Of a stretch of DNA of 51,632 nt, positions 25,481 through 36,117 are shown piece after piece. The notes under the pieces were generated by a model that searched no databases, was not told where the DNA came from, and worked only from the letters and a program-made list of their open reading frames with translations. Positions within the stretch are counted from its first letter, which is position 1. Every line of letters starts with the position of its first letter. Both the position numbers and the translations under genes were made by a program. This stretch comes from Circinella minor (lineage: Eukaryota; Mucoromycota; Mucoromycetes; Mucorales; Lichtheimiaceae): contig JAEPRB010000267.1 in NCBI GenBank assembly GCA_016758965.1, positions 1 to 51,632 of the forward strand. The letters run 5' to 3'.

Positions 25481-25834
25481 TAAACAATTGTATTTTTTTT
25501 ACCCTTCTATTTTTTTTTATATTTTCTTTATAAGCCCTCTCTTCTTTTTTTTTTTTTTACTTTTTCCATTGTAGATTTTTTTTCCCACCTACCATTTTCC
25601 TTTTCCACTTTTTACCCTATTTTACCCTACCCTTCTACCCACCCAATGTATAGCATTCCATATTTCTCTTTATTTCTTTCTTATGATGATAGATAATATA
25701 TCAATACTTTTTTTTTATTTTTTTTTTGGATTTTTTTTAAATTAAAAATCTATATGATATAATATATATATATACATACATATATATAAACAAACAAACA
25801 AACACTTTTTTTTTTTTACAACAATATCAAATTT
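25481..25834. terminator. convergent 3' ends, PAS kinase and TMEM70-like gene
   Basis: 354 bp between two convergent stop codons. The segment is strongly T-rich near the kinase end and AT-rich near the other, with a TA microsatellite at about 25762-25792. It must contain the cleavage and polyadenylation sites of both genes. No individual signal can be assigned with confidence. Confidence 0.4.
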
Positions 25835-26392
25835 CTAAAATCCTTTACCAATACCCGTCTTATCAATTACTGCTTTAATAGCTGAATTTTCTTCTTGACA
25901 TAATTCTGGATGAACATAAAATAAGCTTTTTGGTTTGGCAGCTTTTCCATTCACTTGACCCGAGGCCTTGGATGGATCCATTACCATTAATGATGTAAAT
26001 ATCCGACTAGCAGGTCCAAGACTTTCAATAGGTACTTTGGTTTGATGATCTCTGGCCAAAAAACTTAAAGTATGTATGGTTAACTCGTCGTTTGTTTGAC
26101 TGATTTTGGTAACATAAGGTGACATGACCCATTGAATAAGACCTGTAGAAGCTGCACTGGTAGTAACAGCAGCACCTACCAAAGCGGCCTTAGCAATAAA
26201 AGGAACAGGAACATCAATGAGAAATACAAAAGGTGAAATGCCGGTACCAAGACCAAGTGATGTGACTGAAAATATTTTTAATTTTTTGGCAACATTGGAA
26301 AGAGGTCCTGTATAAATCGTTTCATTAACGGGTTTGGTTGTTGTAGAATGAGTCCAACGGCGTTGTTGTTGGTGAACAAGTGATCGTAACAT
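25835..26392 (-). CDS. TMEM70-like mitochondrial inner-membrane protein
   Basis: Single-exon gene of 185 aa. The N-terminus MLRSLVHQQQRRWTHSTTT is rich in Arg, Ser and Thr with no acids, a typical mitochondrial presequence. Then IYTGPLSNVAKKLKIFSVTS leads into two closely spaced hydrophobic segments, about residues 45-62 (SLGLGTGISPFVFLIDV) and 65-90 (FIAKAALVGAAVTTSAAS), and a soluble C-terminal part containing ITKISQ-like and FYVHPE motifs. The order, YTG-x-(12)-FS, a two-helix hairpin, then V-K-I and F-V-P near the end, fits the TMEM70/TMEM186 group, which helps assemble ATP synthase and complex I. The match is from memory and the family is divergent, so the symbol is left blank. It is convergent with the PAS kinase gene. 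Confidence 0.7.
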   Translation of the reverse strand: MLRSLVHQQQRRWTHSTTTKPVNETIYTGPLSNVAKKLKIFSVTSLGLGTGISPFVFLIDVPVPFIAKAALVGAAVTTSAASTGLIQWVMSPYVTKISQTNDELTIHTLSFLARDHQTKVPIESLGPASRIFTSLMVMDPSKASGQVNGKAAKPKSLFYVHPELCQEENSAIKAVIDKTGIGKGF

Positions 26393-27471
26393 GTTGATAG
26401 ATTATTTTAAGTGGCAAACAACAGTGGCTTTTTCCTGCCCTGCGTGAAATTAAAGCAAAAGTGTGAGCGGAGAAGTACTACCTGAGTAAGTCGATCATTG
26501 TCTTAAAATAATGATCGTTCTAGGCACCTTATTGTTTACTTAATTTTTTTTTCAGAAGAGAAGCATTATATAGTTGAATGAATTATTTAATGAACTAAAA
26601 TCATAAGAGAAGTATATATATATATATTTGTATGTGTGTTTAAGTTACCAAAATATTATTACCCTACTTCGTTACATAAAATGTCTTTTTCCTGATTAGA
26701 TTATATAACGTGCTCAATAACACCTTGTTTGATAAAAGTTCATTATATAATATTGATATAATTAATAACAACAGCGTTGAATTAGCGTTACCATTGTTAT
26801 ACATATATTTTTTGATTAGAACAAGTCGTATATCTTAATGACCACAAAATGTTTTATGTATAACAACAATATTTCTTATTACATAGTATGTAATAGTAAT
26901 GCATAAAAAGAAAGCATTACCAAACAATATCAATTATAAAAAAAAAAGGCTATTAATGCAGAAACTACTGCTGATAGTAAATATATTTTCATAATATTAT
27001 CACTGAATACATGTTTCTTCAAATTGATTTATAGCATGCATGTATGAATAATTACTTAACATTTTTAATTATGCTATGTTATAATAACATTTGTTGTAAC
27101 ATCTGTTATTTTAGAACCTTGTAGTCACTAGCAGATGATATTCTATATTATAAATGATAAACATAATGACATCTTGGCTGTTGAGCTATGTTTTCATTAT
27201 ATACTCCTGTTGTGGTCAAATCATATATATTATACGTCCCCACTACAAGTATCAGTTCTTTTTGTTTAATATACGTATCATTGTCTTTTTATATGAGTAT
27301 TACAGCCCTGTAAATAATATAAAAAGGGTCAAGTATTTTGCAGCAAATAGTTAGCCCTTCCAACTATAAAGAGCTACAATTCAATAACAAGCAAACCAAT
27401 TCAATTTCGATCCTTACAAACTACTTTTCAATTTCTCATATAACGTTTTGTACGACATCGTTACCATTACA
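26393..27471. other. intergenic before the kelch/small-protein array
   Basis: About 1.1 kb of AT-rich DNA. The left part is the upstream region of the TMEM70-like gene, the right part that of the first small secreted-protein gene. Two short AT-rich frames near 27154 and 27338 have no protein character. No kelch-type gene sits here, so the array appears to begin at the small gene at 27472. Confidence 0.5.
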
Positions 27472-27693
27472 ATGCAGATTTCCATCATTTTTCTTATCAT
27501 TGCTTTTCTTTCTACTGCTAGTCTTATCCTGGCAGGACCTATTGATCCTTGTTCCTATAATCCAGATGACTGTTGGAATGACAAACCCACACCAAAATCA
27601 TCATCAGAAACTATTATGCCCGACAAATACTCTACCTTCTTGGGACTTTTCTTGGCTGCTAGTGCTATTGGTATTGTACAAGAATTTTCGTAG
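27472..27693 (+). CDS. small secreted or membrane-anchored protein, array copy 1 (divergent)
   Basis: 73 aa, one exon. Residues 1-21 (MQISIIFLIIAFLSTASLIL) form a signal peptide with a plausible cut after Ala at LILA-GP. The middle of about 32 residues is polar with two Cys (PCSYNPDDCWNDKPTPKSSS) and could form one disulfide. The C-terminus, YSTFLGLFLAASAIGIVQEF, is hydrophobic. The Ser-rich stretch before a hydrophobic tail would suit GPI attachment; a single-pass or hairpin membrane protein is the alternative. It shares layout and the LGL-L-A-G tail pattern with the small genes at 34616 and 41348 but has diverged in sequence. An upstream in-frame ATG at 27448 would add MYDIVTIT and spoil the signal peptide. 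Function unknown. Confidence 0.7.
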   Translation: MQISIIFLIIAFLSTASLILAGPIDPCSYNPDDCWNDKPTPKSSSETIMPDKYSTFLGLFLAASAIGIVQEFS

Positions 27694-28424
27694 TCATATA
27701 AACTTTTGGCATAGAAGAATTGTTAATACGTACGTAATTCCATTCAAAAATACGGTTATTTTTGTTTTCCATTATAATCCCTCCCCTCTCATTTTTGTTT
27801 AAACCCATTGTGTTCATGCCATAAAATAAGAAATGTAGTTAAATATATAGCTAAAGAGAACATTTATTAAAATATAAATTTTTCCAAGTACGTAATAAAA
27901 TTCTATATATGGGGTATCTTTATTGTTAAAACAAATATAACATTTGTTGCATGCTACTTCTTTTGCTCTACCTATTTTTTCCACCTTGTGCTTTAGAGTG
28001 TAGTTATAATCTCTTAGCTACTTATATTGTACTGTTGGCGATGAATGCAGAATACCTTATTTAATCAAGTTATAAAGTTATTGTGTATAGTTATGGTAGT
28101 GCTATATGTCATAGCACAACCTCGTTGTATTAGTAAACTCTTATACAAAATTTATGTTATTAAGGACCTTCTTTTTCTTTATTTTCTTTATATTTTTTAT
28201 ATTTCGTTCACCTCATCGGACAATTTGTAATAACCAAGTTATTGGTCATCTTCTTGATCAAGGATTGCGCAGAAACGAGCAAAAGTTTGAAGAATATTAG
28301 TTATTAAATAGCGATATAGTTTATATAAAAGTATACAAAGGTTAGGAACAATACAGTTCTTGTGTGATTTATATCATTATAATAATATTAATTATTTACA
28401 TAAATTACTATACAAAGCAAATTT
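27694..28424. repeat. intergenic of array unit 1, similar to that of unit 2
   Basis: Between the first small gene and the first kelch gene. Parts resemble 35268-35650 in the second unit: ACCATTGTGTT then CATGCCATAAAATAA, the stretch around ATCAAGTTATA with GTATA and TATGG/TATGA, and CTTTCTTTTTCTTTATTTT followed by CACCTCA. The similarity is degraded, and more so than between the kelch genes, but runs in the same order and orientation. This supports inclusion of the first small gene in the duplicated array. Confidence 0.5.
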
Positions 28425-31400
28425 CTAAATATCTCGGGTAAAAGGAGTTTTATCGTCGTCATCGCTGGATCTATTTGTCATCGTCATTTGATCACCATCG
28501 ATTGAATTTTGTGTGTACCTCACTGACATTGTTTGGCGAGTGGTACAATTGTTACTATCTGAGGTTTGCTGTCGTAGTTGACGCCGTCGAAATGGACGTT
28601 GCAATGCAGTTCGTACCCGTGATTGTAATGTTGTGTTCGACTGTTCTGATGAATCCATATCAATACTAATATCATTATCATTATGGCGATTGTTGATAAT
28701 ATCGTGTCCATTATTAAGTTCTTGTAGTACTTCGCTGTCAAGATAATATGCTTTTAGCATTGCTTCCAATAATTGTTGTCGTCGACACATTATCTGGTTG
28801 TCATTTTTCAAGTCTTTATACATTTCTTTTAGTTGATTCAATTCGTCTTCTAAACGTAATGTGTCTGGTATTATAGTACGAGACGTTTTATCAGCTACTG
28901 TGTTATCTTGAAAGCTTATTGCTGCTTCAGTCTCCTTGTGAACTGTTGCTTCAGAATTGGTTGTGGTTTTAGGTAACATTACAATTTCATCGTCGGCAAC
29001 ACCATAGTTTGTCTTTCGATTTCTTTCTGTGCCGGATAGTGCTGAGTGTATAGCAAGATTATGTTCGTTTTGCATCAAACTTTCGTTATTATAAAATAAC
29101 TCTTGATCTACCGGGTGTACTAATGGTATCGGGCGCCCCAAAAATCCAAACCTATCATAAAGCGCTCTTTGTATCGATACCTTGAGATTTTTTGGAGAAT
29201 ACCTTTGTACAATTCCATATGGCGAGAATGGTCTAATTCCATAGAGTGAACTATGAATAGCGGCTACCAGAGCAAAGAGACCGCCGACGGACCCGAGAAC
29301 GTTTATAATTGTGTAAATTCGTTGCTCACGAAGCGTAACCCAGCTTAAATTACTCGGCTGGAGTTTGATAATAGATGCAAATGAATCCGATACATTAGCT
29401 AAGTCCTCGTTTCGTGTTTCAGTTCGGAAATCCAATATTATTTCTTCAGTTGCTTCATATGTAGGGGATAAACCGACTACGTTCCATGTTGTATCTGAAA
29501 GGTCGTAACGGGTTTGATATTCAAAATCGATCATTAAATGGGGAGGTTCGCTGCCATTTAAATCAACTGTATACTGATTGTTATATTCTCCTACTGCTCG
29601 ATTATCTGCTTCGTCATTGCTCCATCCAATATATTCTTCTGTTTCCAATTCCTGATCTAATGTTTCTTTCCATGGAAAATTGTCAGGGATAGAATCAATG
29701 TAAGTAAGTACGTTCGGATTCGGAACATATGGATTATACAAGTCAATTTGCAAAGTATGTTTTAAACTTGAGTTATCAAGAGTGTAATCATAGGACAACT
29801 GTAGTCTATTGTAAGGCGGAAAACCTATGTTCTTGTAAGTGTTACCGGCCCATAGAAAGTAACAATTTACTAGGTCATATGGTGGCTTGTATGTGGAATA
29901 TGGATAGTGTTTGGATCTGTTGAACATTGGTACATTCACAAATTCATTACAAGTGGTCAGCTCTGAATTATAACCATCATCTCTATTACATAAAGCGGTA
30001 ACATTGGTCGATAAAACCCCTTGAAAGCAAAGTCGGATATCTAAACATATAAAAGTGTAACAAATAAATTCACTTATAATTACTCCTCAGATGAAAAATT
30101 AAATAGTATCGATTCATATATGTTTTTATACCTGGAAAAAAAATAGGTCGATTAGACTCCTCGGTTGGCAACGTTACTTTTGGACTGTTTATAATCAACA
30201 AAATATTGTATGCAAAATAAGCCCAGAAAACAAAGCTTAATATTAACTTTGTTAGAAAACGTGAGTATTCAACCCAACGTGGCTCCCCGACTCTATATGT
30301 GTTATATATCGATTATTGTAAGTAATAATATCTAAATACAGTTTTAAACGTTCACGACATTGAATTGAATGCCTTTTCTAAATTTATGAATTACATGTAC
30401 CTTGGGTGGCCCATATAGCTATAATATACTTTTTTTACCACTTTTTTGACACCTTTTTTCCAACAGAACCACAATAGGACAATAATTAATAAGGAAGGCA
30501 GTGTATAAAAAAGAACTTTTTTATAATAGATGAGTGAAGGTAAAGAAACCGAGTTATCCAACTGCTCCAACTCATCCGGAGTAGCTGGAAAAATCAGATT
30601 AGATATGAAAATCTCACTCTTGGTGTCGAACATAAACACTTGGTTCTCATTCCATATATAACCTTTATTAGTATGCAGATATAGGAACGAGGATATGAAG
30701 TAGTCAGCTTATGGTATCTTCTAGTAAAAAATAATATACTAATCAAATTAAAGTATTTTTATACCTTGCATCATAAGGATACGTGTATTGTTGTATAGAT
30801 TCGCTATATGGAAGACACTCCAAGATTGTGATAAGATCGACGGGTGGCCTTCATCTATGATTTCGTTCCATAACCACTGAGATATATCTAACACAAACAC
30901 AAAAATGGAATCCTCTATATCACCTTTTATTTTTTAAACGTATAAAGAAAGCTTAGTTGAGGGAAAACACAATAACAGGGTAAAATTATTAACAAACTTG
31001 CCTGAATACAAGTAGTATAATAGATTTTTATTCGGCCCTATATATTGTAAATAAACAGTAATCTATATCAGTCCTAAGCTGAACTGACTTGCATTTTATT
31101 ATAACATAAGTCTGCTTATTACGCACTTGCTGCGTTGAACAACTTTTCCAATTTCTTTACGTAGTATGAAACCATAAACACATACCTTGAAAAGTAGTTT
31201 CGTAAGGAAGTGACATAGTTTTAAACGCAAGTTCTTTGCCTCCAAATGTTTTTTGTTCAACTAAACTATTTTTACTCGGATCAAACAAGCAAGCCAACTG
31301 GTCAACCCCTGTAATATATAATATTTGCTGATCTCTATTTATTTTCAGTCAACGTTAGCATTTAAAGTAGTAAAAAAGAAAAGGTGTACAAAGTCCCAGA

Positions 31401-32214
31401 ATGCGTTAATGATAGAGGGTTTATTGATGCGTTAAATACTGTATATATCTTACTCTAACATAATTGCATGAACATTTTTTAACGATTCTGCTCCGATTGT
31501 CGTATTTTCTTGGGATATTGCCGGTGCAAATAACTGATGAATAGGATCATACTTCCATATTATAACGGAGTCGGTAGTACCATTCGTATCTGTCAGCTTT
31601 CCTCCAGTAATATAAATATTTCCATCTGATGCTCCCATGGCTGAAGCAAATGCTCTATTCTTTGGCGGAGAAATTACTCTACTTTCGTTTGCTTGTGATT
31701 GAACAATAGCAGGAATGGACGTCCACTGCGAATCACTAAAATCATACTGTTCTATGTACATCGGCACATCTTCACTTATACTTCTCTGGGTTTCTCGATA
31801 GCCTCCAAAAAATAAAACACGATCATCATTGGTTGGATCCATTACTGCGGAAGCACCGGTAGCAAACTTTTTATAATCACGACTATTGTCAACAAAATCG
31901 TAAGATAAAGTGTGTTCTTTGTCATCAACGTCGATGATGTTGAAATATGGCACGATGTCCCTAAACGATTCTGTAGAGTGTATACCTTCACCACCCCATA
32001 CATATCCCATGTTATTTCGTTCAAAAGTTGCTGAGTATCGTCTTGGCGGATTCCTTAGCGGGTCCGACAAGTTGTAATTTGGTGTGGTAAAAATTTGCAT
32101 CGAAGGGTCGCTGTATGCATATAGAATAATACTGAAATAGCTGTCAATAAAAGCTATAAAAACAAAAAACCATAGTATGGTAATGATTCTCCATCTTTGG
32201 TGTCTGTACAACAT
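28425..32214 (-). CDS. kelch-ectodomain multi-pass membrane protein, array copy 1
   Basis: Six exons on the minus strand: 31454-32214, 31186-31334, 30765-30887, 30401-30662, 30132-30292 and 28425-30040, giving 1023 aa. An N-terminal signal or anchor (ILWFFVFIAF) leads to a beta-propeller-like part with kelch signatures YVWGGEGI, VLFFGGYRET, IYITGGKLTD and ILYITGVDQLACLFDPS, and several N-glycosylation sites. A first membrane helix follows (about 394-412, LFYTLPSLLIIVLLWF), a Lys-rich loop (KKGVKKVVKKVYY), a second helix (about 446-464), a second outer domain of about 260 residues, a third helix near 730 (INVLGSVGGLFALVAAIH) followed by PFSPYGIVQRYSP, and a long inner tail with a coiled-coil-like segment (LEDELNQLKEMYKDLKNDNQ) and Arg-rich stretches. 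I do not recognise a named family. A surface receptor or adhesion role is inferred from layout only. Confidence 0.85.
30156..30364. repeat. 209-bp tract identical to 37883-38091
   Basis: Base-for-base identical to 37883-38091 by my reading. It covers 137 bp of exon 5 (second membrane helix) and 72 bp of the adjoining intron of kelch gene 1. The intron identity cannot be explained by protein constraint. Sequence on both sides differs between the copies. Confidence 0.9.
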
Positions 32215-34615
32215 TAGAGAAATAATAAAAAAAGAAGAAAGAAGAAAAAGAACAGAAAATGTTTGCCGGATCTATTTTTTTAGCACTGCTAAGCCTACTA
32301 TTAGATTAGGATTGGTAACACAGTAATAAAGAAAGGTTGACTTGTTTGTTATGCTTTAAGGGGCTATATAATTAGAAAAGGAAGAACTTGGTATATACAT
32401 TTACCGTAAGCTACAAGTATATATTTTAAAGTAGGAAAAATAAAAAAAAAAGTACAAAATACTCGACATGTTGTTCTTTTATTTATAAAAAGAAAAAAGA
32501 CTTACGCATTACATTTTCGCAAAATCGATGTCGTAAAAATTGGCTAGAACTTTTTGAAAAAACCTATAATTTACCAGAATTGAACTTGCAACAGTGTAAC
32601 GGTACTAAAAATCATCTACTTTCTGGAATGGCGAAGCATTGAAATTTTCTGTTACTTTTTGATCTCATACACACAATTTTTTTCATAGTTCTAGACATTA
32701 TACGTAGTTTATACAAATAGATACTCTGTAGCTTTATTACAAATTAATTTAATAGATATTGTAATATATATAAGTAACAAACAATACGTAAATAGAAATT
32801 AATTAGAGTAACAACATTATCGAAATTCTAATATCTTTTAATAATTATTTACAATATACGTACATGTGAGCCTATAATATAAAAAGAAATAAGGTAATAC
32901 GTTACCACGTGTGTGACATATTGTTCATTTTGTTTACTCCAAGGTACTAAGCTGTAAAATGTAATATAAAAAAAGAAGAGAAGTACGACGTACGGGCATT
33001 CATTAATCTAAGGAAAATGTAAAAGAATCTAATACATTAATCTGCTTTTGGTATTATACATATTTCTAAACCATACTAATGTTAATATTACGTAATAGCA
33101 GATAGAACATTTACGTACCCAAACTGTTAGATAGTACATTTACCATCTATATCGTTCTAGTAATTGAATATTATTATACCTCATTTATAGGCGAAAAAAT
33201 ATATTTCAGCTCCAATTACAATGAGCTATGATTTACACGTACACCCAACAAAGCTTAAAGGGTATTACTACTTATCTAATCGAATTTTTAAATATACATA
33301 CCATATATTTCAATATTTTCTTTTTAAATTTTTTAATCAAGTACAGCCAGAGATATTATCAATTATATAAATATATATAACACAATGTATGGAAGTATGA
33401 AATAATGATTTATAGAAACAAAAATTAAAGTTAATCGTCAGTATTTATTGAAGTTCATATGTAGTTACGCAACAAAGTCTATATTACCTCATTATTTCAT
33501 GCTTTTGCATTGCTACGTATGCTAATACGTAATTCTGATTATAGACCACACTTTTTAATGTGTTTGCAACATTAAAGAATAAAATAATTACAATGACTCT
33601 GTACAATATATAAATATCGCTATTCGCATCGCTACTTAATTCTTAAGGGGCTTATTTTCAGTTATAATTATAATTATTATTATTGTTATTAGTATTACAT
33701 ATTATGCGAAACCTGCCTCTTTCCGTTTCAGTTGCTTGTAACCCAGGCAACATGATTCCCCCCTCCCATTTCTGGTAGTCTTGGTCCTAATAAATACTGT
33801 AGATGGTGGGAAGTACTTATTTTTCTTCTATGGTGGTCAACAAGAAATTAATCCAAGTCCCATTATCCGTTAAAGAATATAAATGCAACGTTTTCTTTAC
33901 ACAAAATTCCCCAATGTAGCTTAACCATAAACAAAGAATAACACTAGAACGCTTTCCGCATATCATCAATTAAGAAAAAAAGTATTACAGCTGGTAGAAT
34001 ACCTATATTTATGCTGATGATAACTGGTTATATACTGTACTTCAAGTTATTCCGTACATATCAATTACTAACACTATACTAAAAAGCTTTTAGCCAGAGT
34101 ATTATATAACTGAAGAGGCAGTCAAAAAAAAAATACAGTCAAATGCCGACAAAATATTCATTACGTGGTAGCAACAAGCTCGATTTTGTACTGAAGCCAA
34201 AAGAAAATAATTTAATTGTAAAAGATGCATGATGAAAGAGTACCTAAAAAGAAAAATTTCATTGTTTCCTCATTGCTTTTTATCTATTCTTTCACTTGTA
34301 CCATAACCATAACCCTATTTCTCTTTTTTTTCTTCTACATCACAAAAATGTTGTTAGTTAATAATTTCACTGTTGTGCTCAAGTAATTGAGTATTCATTG
34401 TTGTTATTACTATAATCTATATTAGTTACTGCCTGTTGAAGACGGAATAAAAAAAATATAAAAAGACACCTTTATTTTCGACAAAAAGATAGATTATTAC
34501 ACAACAACAACAACAACAACGATAAACATATAAACTTATTCTCTTGTATTAATTTCTACAGCGACTATATACAACTCTTATATTTCTTTACATTGATTCA
34601 TTCTCTATTATAAAA
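32215..34615. promoter_or_regulatory. divergent upstream region, kelch copy 1 / small gene copy 2
   Basis: 2.4 kb between divergent start codons. Both ends match the corresponding region of the second unit. The middle (about 32700-34080) is largely private to this copy. That middle holds seven TACGTA palindromes, at 32701, 32785, 32857, 33089, 33112, 33514 and 33526, one of them within TTACGTAA at 33088. No open frame of note. Confidence 0.5.
34247..34615 (+). promoter_or_regulatory. conserved promoter and leader of small gene copy 2
   Basis: Nearly identical to 40976-41347 upstream of the third small gene. It has a TATA-like AAAAAAATATAAAAAG at about 34448-34464, then a (CAA)n tract at 34501-34520 and the leader ending TTCTATTATAAAA before the ATG. 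The spacing of TATA-like box, CAA tract and ATG suggests transcription starts between 34480 and 34520. That is inference from spacing only. Confidence 0.5.
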
Positions 34616-34801
34616 ATGCGCTTTTCTACTGCTACTATTCTTACTATTCCACTTATTGTTTCTTCTGCCTCTCTAATTATGGCAGAACCTTTTTTCAAAG
34701 ATGAGCCAAAATCGGCAGGAACTACTATGGTTGACGATAATAATATTCTTTTGGGACTTGTTCTTACCGGTATTGCAAGTGTTGGTTCTTTATTTGTATA
34801 A
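34616..34801 (+). CDS. small secreted or membrane-anchored protein, array copy 2
   Basis: 61 aa, one exon. Residues 1-23 (MRFSTATILTIPLIVSSASL then IMA) make a signal peptide, with a likely cut after Ala before EPFFKDEPK. The exposed part is only about 20 residues, EPFFKDEPKSAGTTMVDDNN. The last 18 residues (ILLGLVLTGIASVGSLFV) are hydrophobic and end the protein without a charged tail. Small residues at KSAG, a short spacer and a hydrophobic end form a GPI-signal-like pattern, which would leave a mature anchored peptide of about a dozen residues. A tail-anchored or hairpin protein is the alternative. It is almost identical to the gene at 41348, and the promoter is conserved as well, so it is probably expressed. 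Function unknown. Its neighbours are kelch membrane-protein genes. Confidence 0.75.
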   Translation: MRFSTATILTIPLIVSSASLIMAEPFFKDEPKSAGTTMVDDNNILLGLVLTGIASVGSLFV

Positions 34802-36117
34802 TTGTTTTTTTGAATATAAAACTCCACTACTCCTTAACATGACATATCCTTTTATTATTATTATTTCAAAATGTATCTTCTCTTTTGCTTACTATTGTAA
34901 GTCGCTCATGCTATTGTTTTAATCTTTTTGATTTAAATAAAATATATAATTTTTTTTTTTTAAAAAAAAAAACTTTGCATAGTGTAATCTTCTTTGTCAG
35001 AGTCAATAAAATCATTACTGTGTAACTTCGACAAAACAAAACTGCTAATAAAATCATGCATATCAATAAACTACTTTCAAAAAGAGACAGAAATACACTT
35101 TAATTGTTAAACAAATAATCATCCATTTGGTTATTTGTTGCTGCTTATGCAATCAATGACTTGTTTTTCTGTTCACGTAGCTAGATATATTTATGTGTAT
35201 CCCAGATAATATTATAAAACTTATTAGTATTAACTACGTACATATGAATAATTTTTTTTATCTATGTTTAAACCACATTGATGTATCCATACCATAAAAT
35301 AATAATAATAGTATTAGTATTAGAGCATATAATTATAATAAATTTAAATCTTTAAGGAATAAAATTCTATCAGTATAGTTATTATATATGGTTAGAGCAA
35401 ATGGAAAATGTGTTACATGTTTCTTAGAGCATAATTTTCTATCACTTTTTACATTGTGAAATACCCTGTTAGATCAAGTTATAGAATTGGTGTATACAGC
35501 TATGACAGTGTTCTATGTAATGGCGTAAACTTTGTAGTACTATTAAAGACTTCTACAAGTTCTGTGTTATTATGAAACTTTCTTTTTCTTTATTTTATGT
35601 GTATTTTTTACACTTCTATTACCTCACTAGACACTTCGAAATAATTAAATCATTGAGCACCTTATTGATACGCAGAAAGAAGCAAAGATTTGAAGAACTA
35701 TTTTACTTTATTTTAAATACCAATATTGCATCTAAAAGTAGAACAAGCTCACGAGCAAGATACTTTTTCCTTTTTTTTTTAAAAAAAAAGTTTTGTAGCT
35801 TTTTTCTTTAAGGCTTTTTTTTTTAATTTTTAATTTTTAATATAGAACTTGAGAATATCGTAATATATTATAGTGTTTTAAAAAAGTCTATTTTGATTGA
35901 ACACATATTATGATAGAGTATAAATATATTACGTACAAGCATATAGCTATTTAAGCCTAGCAGAAACTGCAAAAACATATACAACTTATATACTAGCATT
36001 CAGTATATCTGAATGGTATTTCACGGCCTAGTAGTCATAATATATATATTAATTATGTGCTTTATATCATTATAACAATATTAATTATTTACATAAATTA
36101 CTGTACAAAGCAAATTT
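34802..36117. other. intergenic of array unit 2
   Basis: 1.3 kb. The first 180 bp are the 3' flank of the small gene and match 41534-41690. From about 35268 to 35650 there is degraded similarity to the unit 1 intergenic (27805-28240). A 79-codon frame at 35572 is Phe/Leu/Lys-rich and not convincing. From 36062 the repeated 3' flank of the kelch gene begins. Confidence 0.5.

Larger units (their letters stand above)
28370..34980. repeat. large direct repeat, copy A (kelch gene plus small gene)
   Basis: Direct repeat of about 6.6 kb matching 36062-41690 in the same orientation. It covers the 3' flank of kelch gene 1, the whole gene, the upstream region, the small gene at 34616 and its 3' flank. 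Identity is patchy: near-perfect in the last kelch exon, around exon 5, and in the promoter and coding part of the small gene; weak in the mid-ectodomain and mid-intergenic parts. Copy A carries several hundred extra bases at about 32700-34080. Confidence 0.85.

Noticed and set aside
35572..35811. 79-codon frame between the second small gene and second kelch gene
   Set aside because: Phe/Leu/Lys low complexity. The corresponding segment of unit 1 (near 28160-28240) does not keep the frame.
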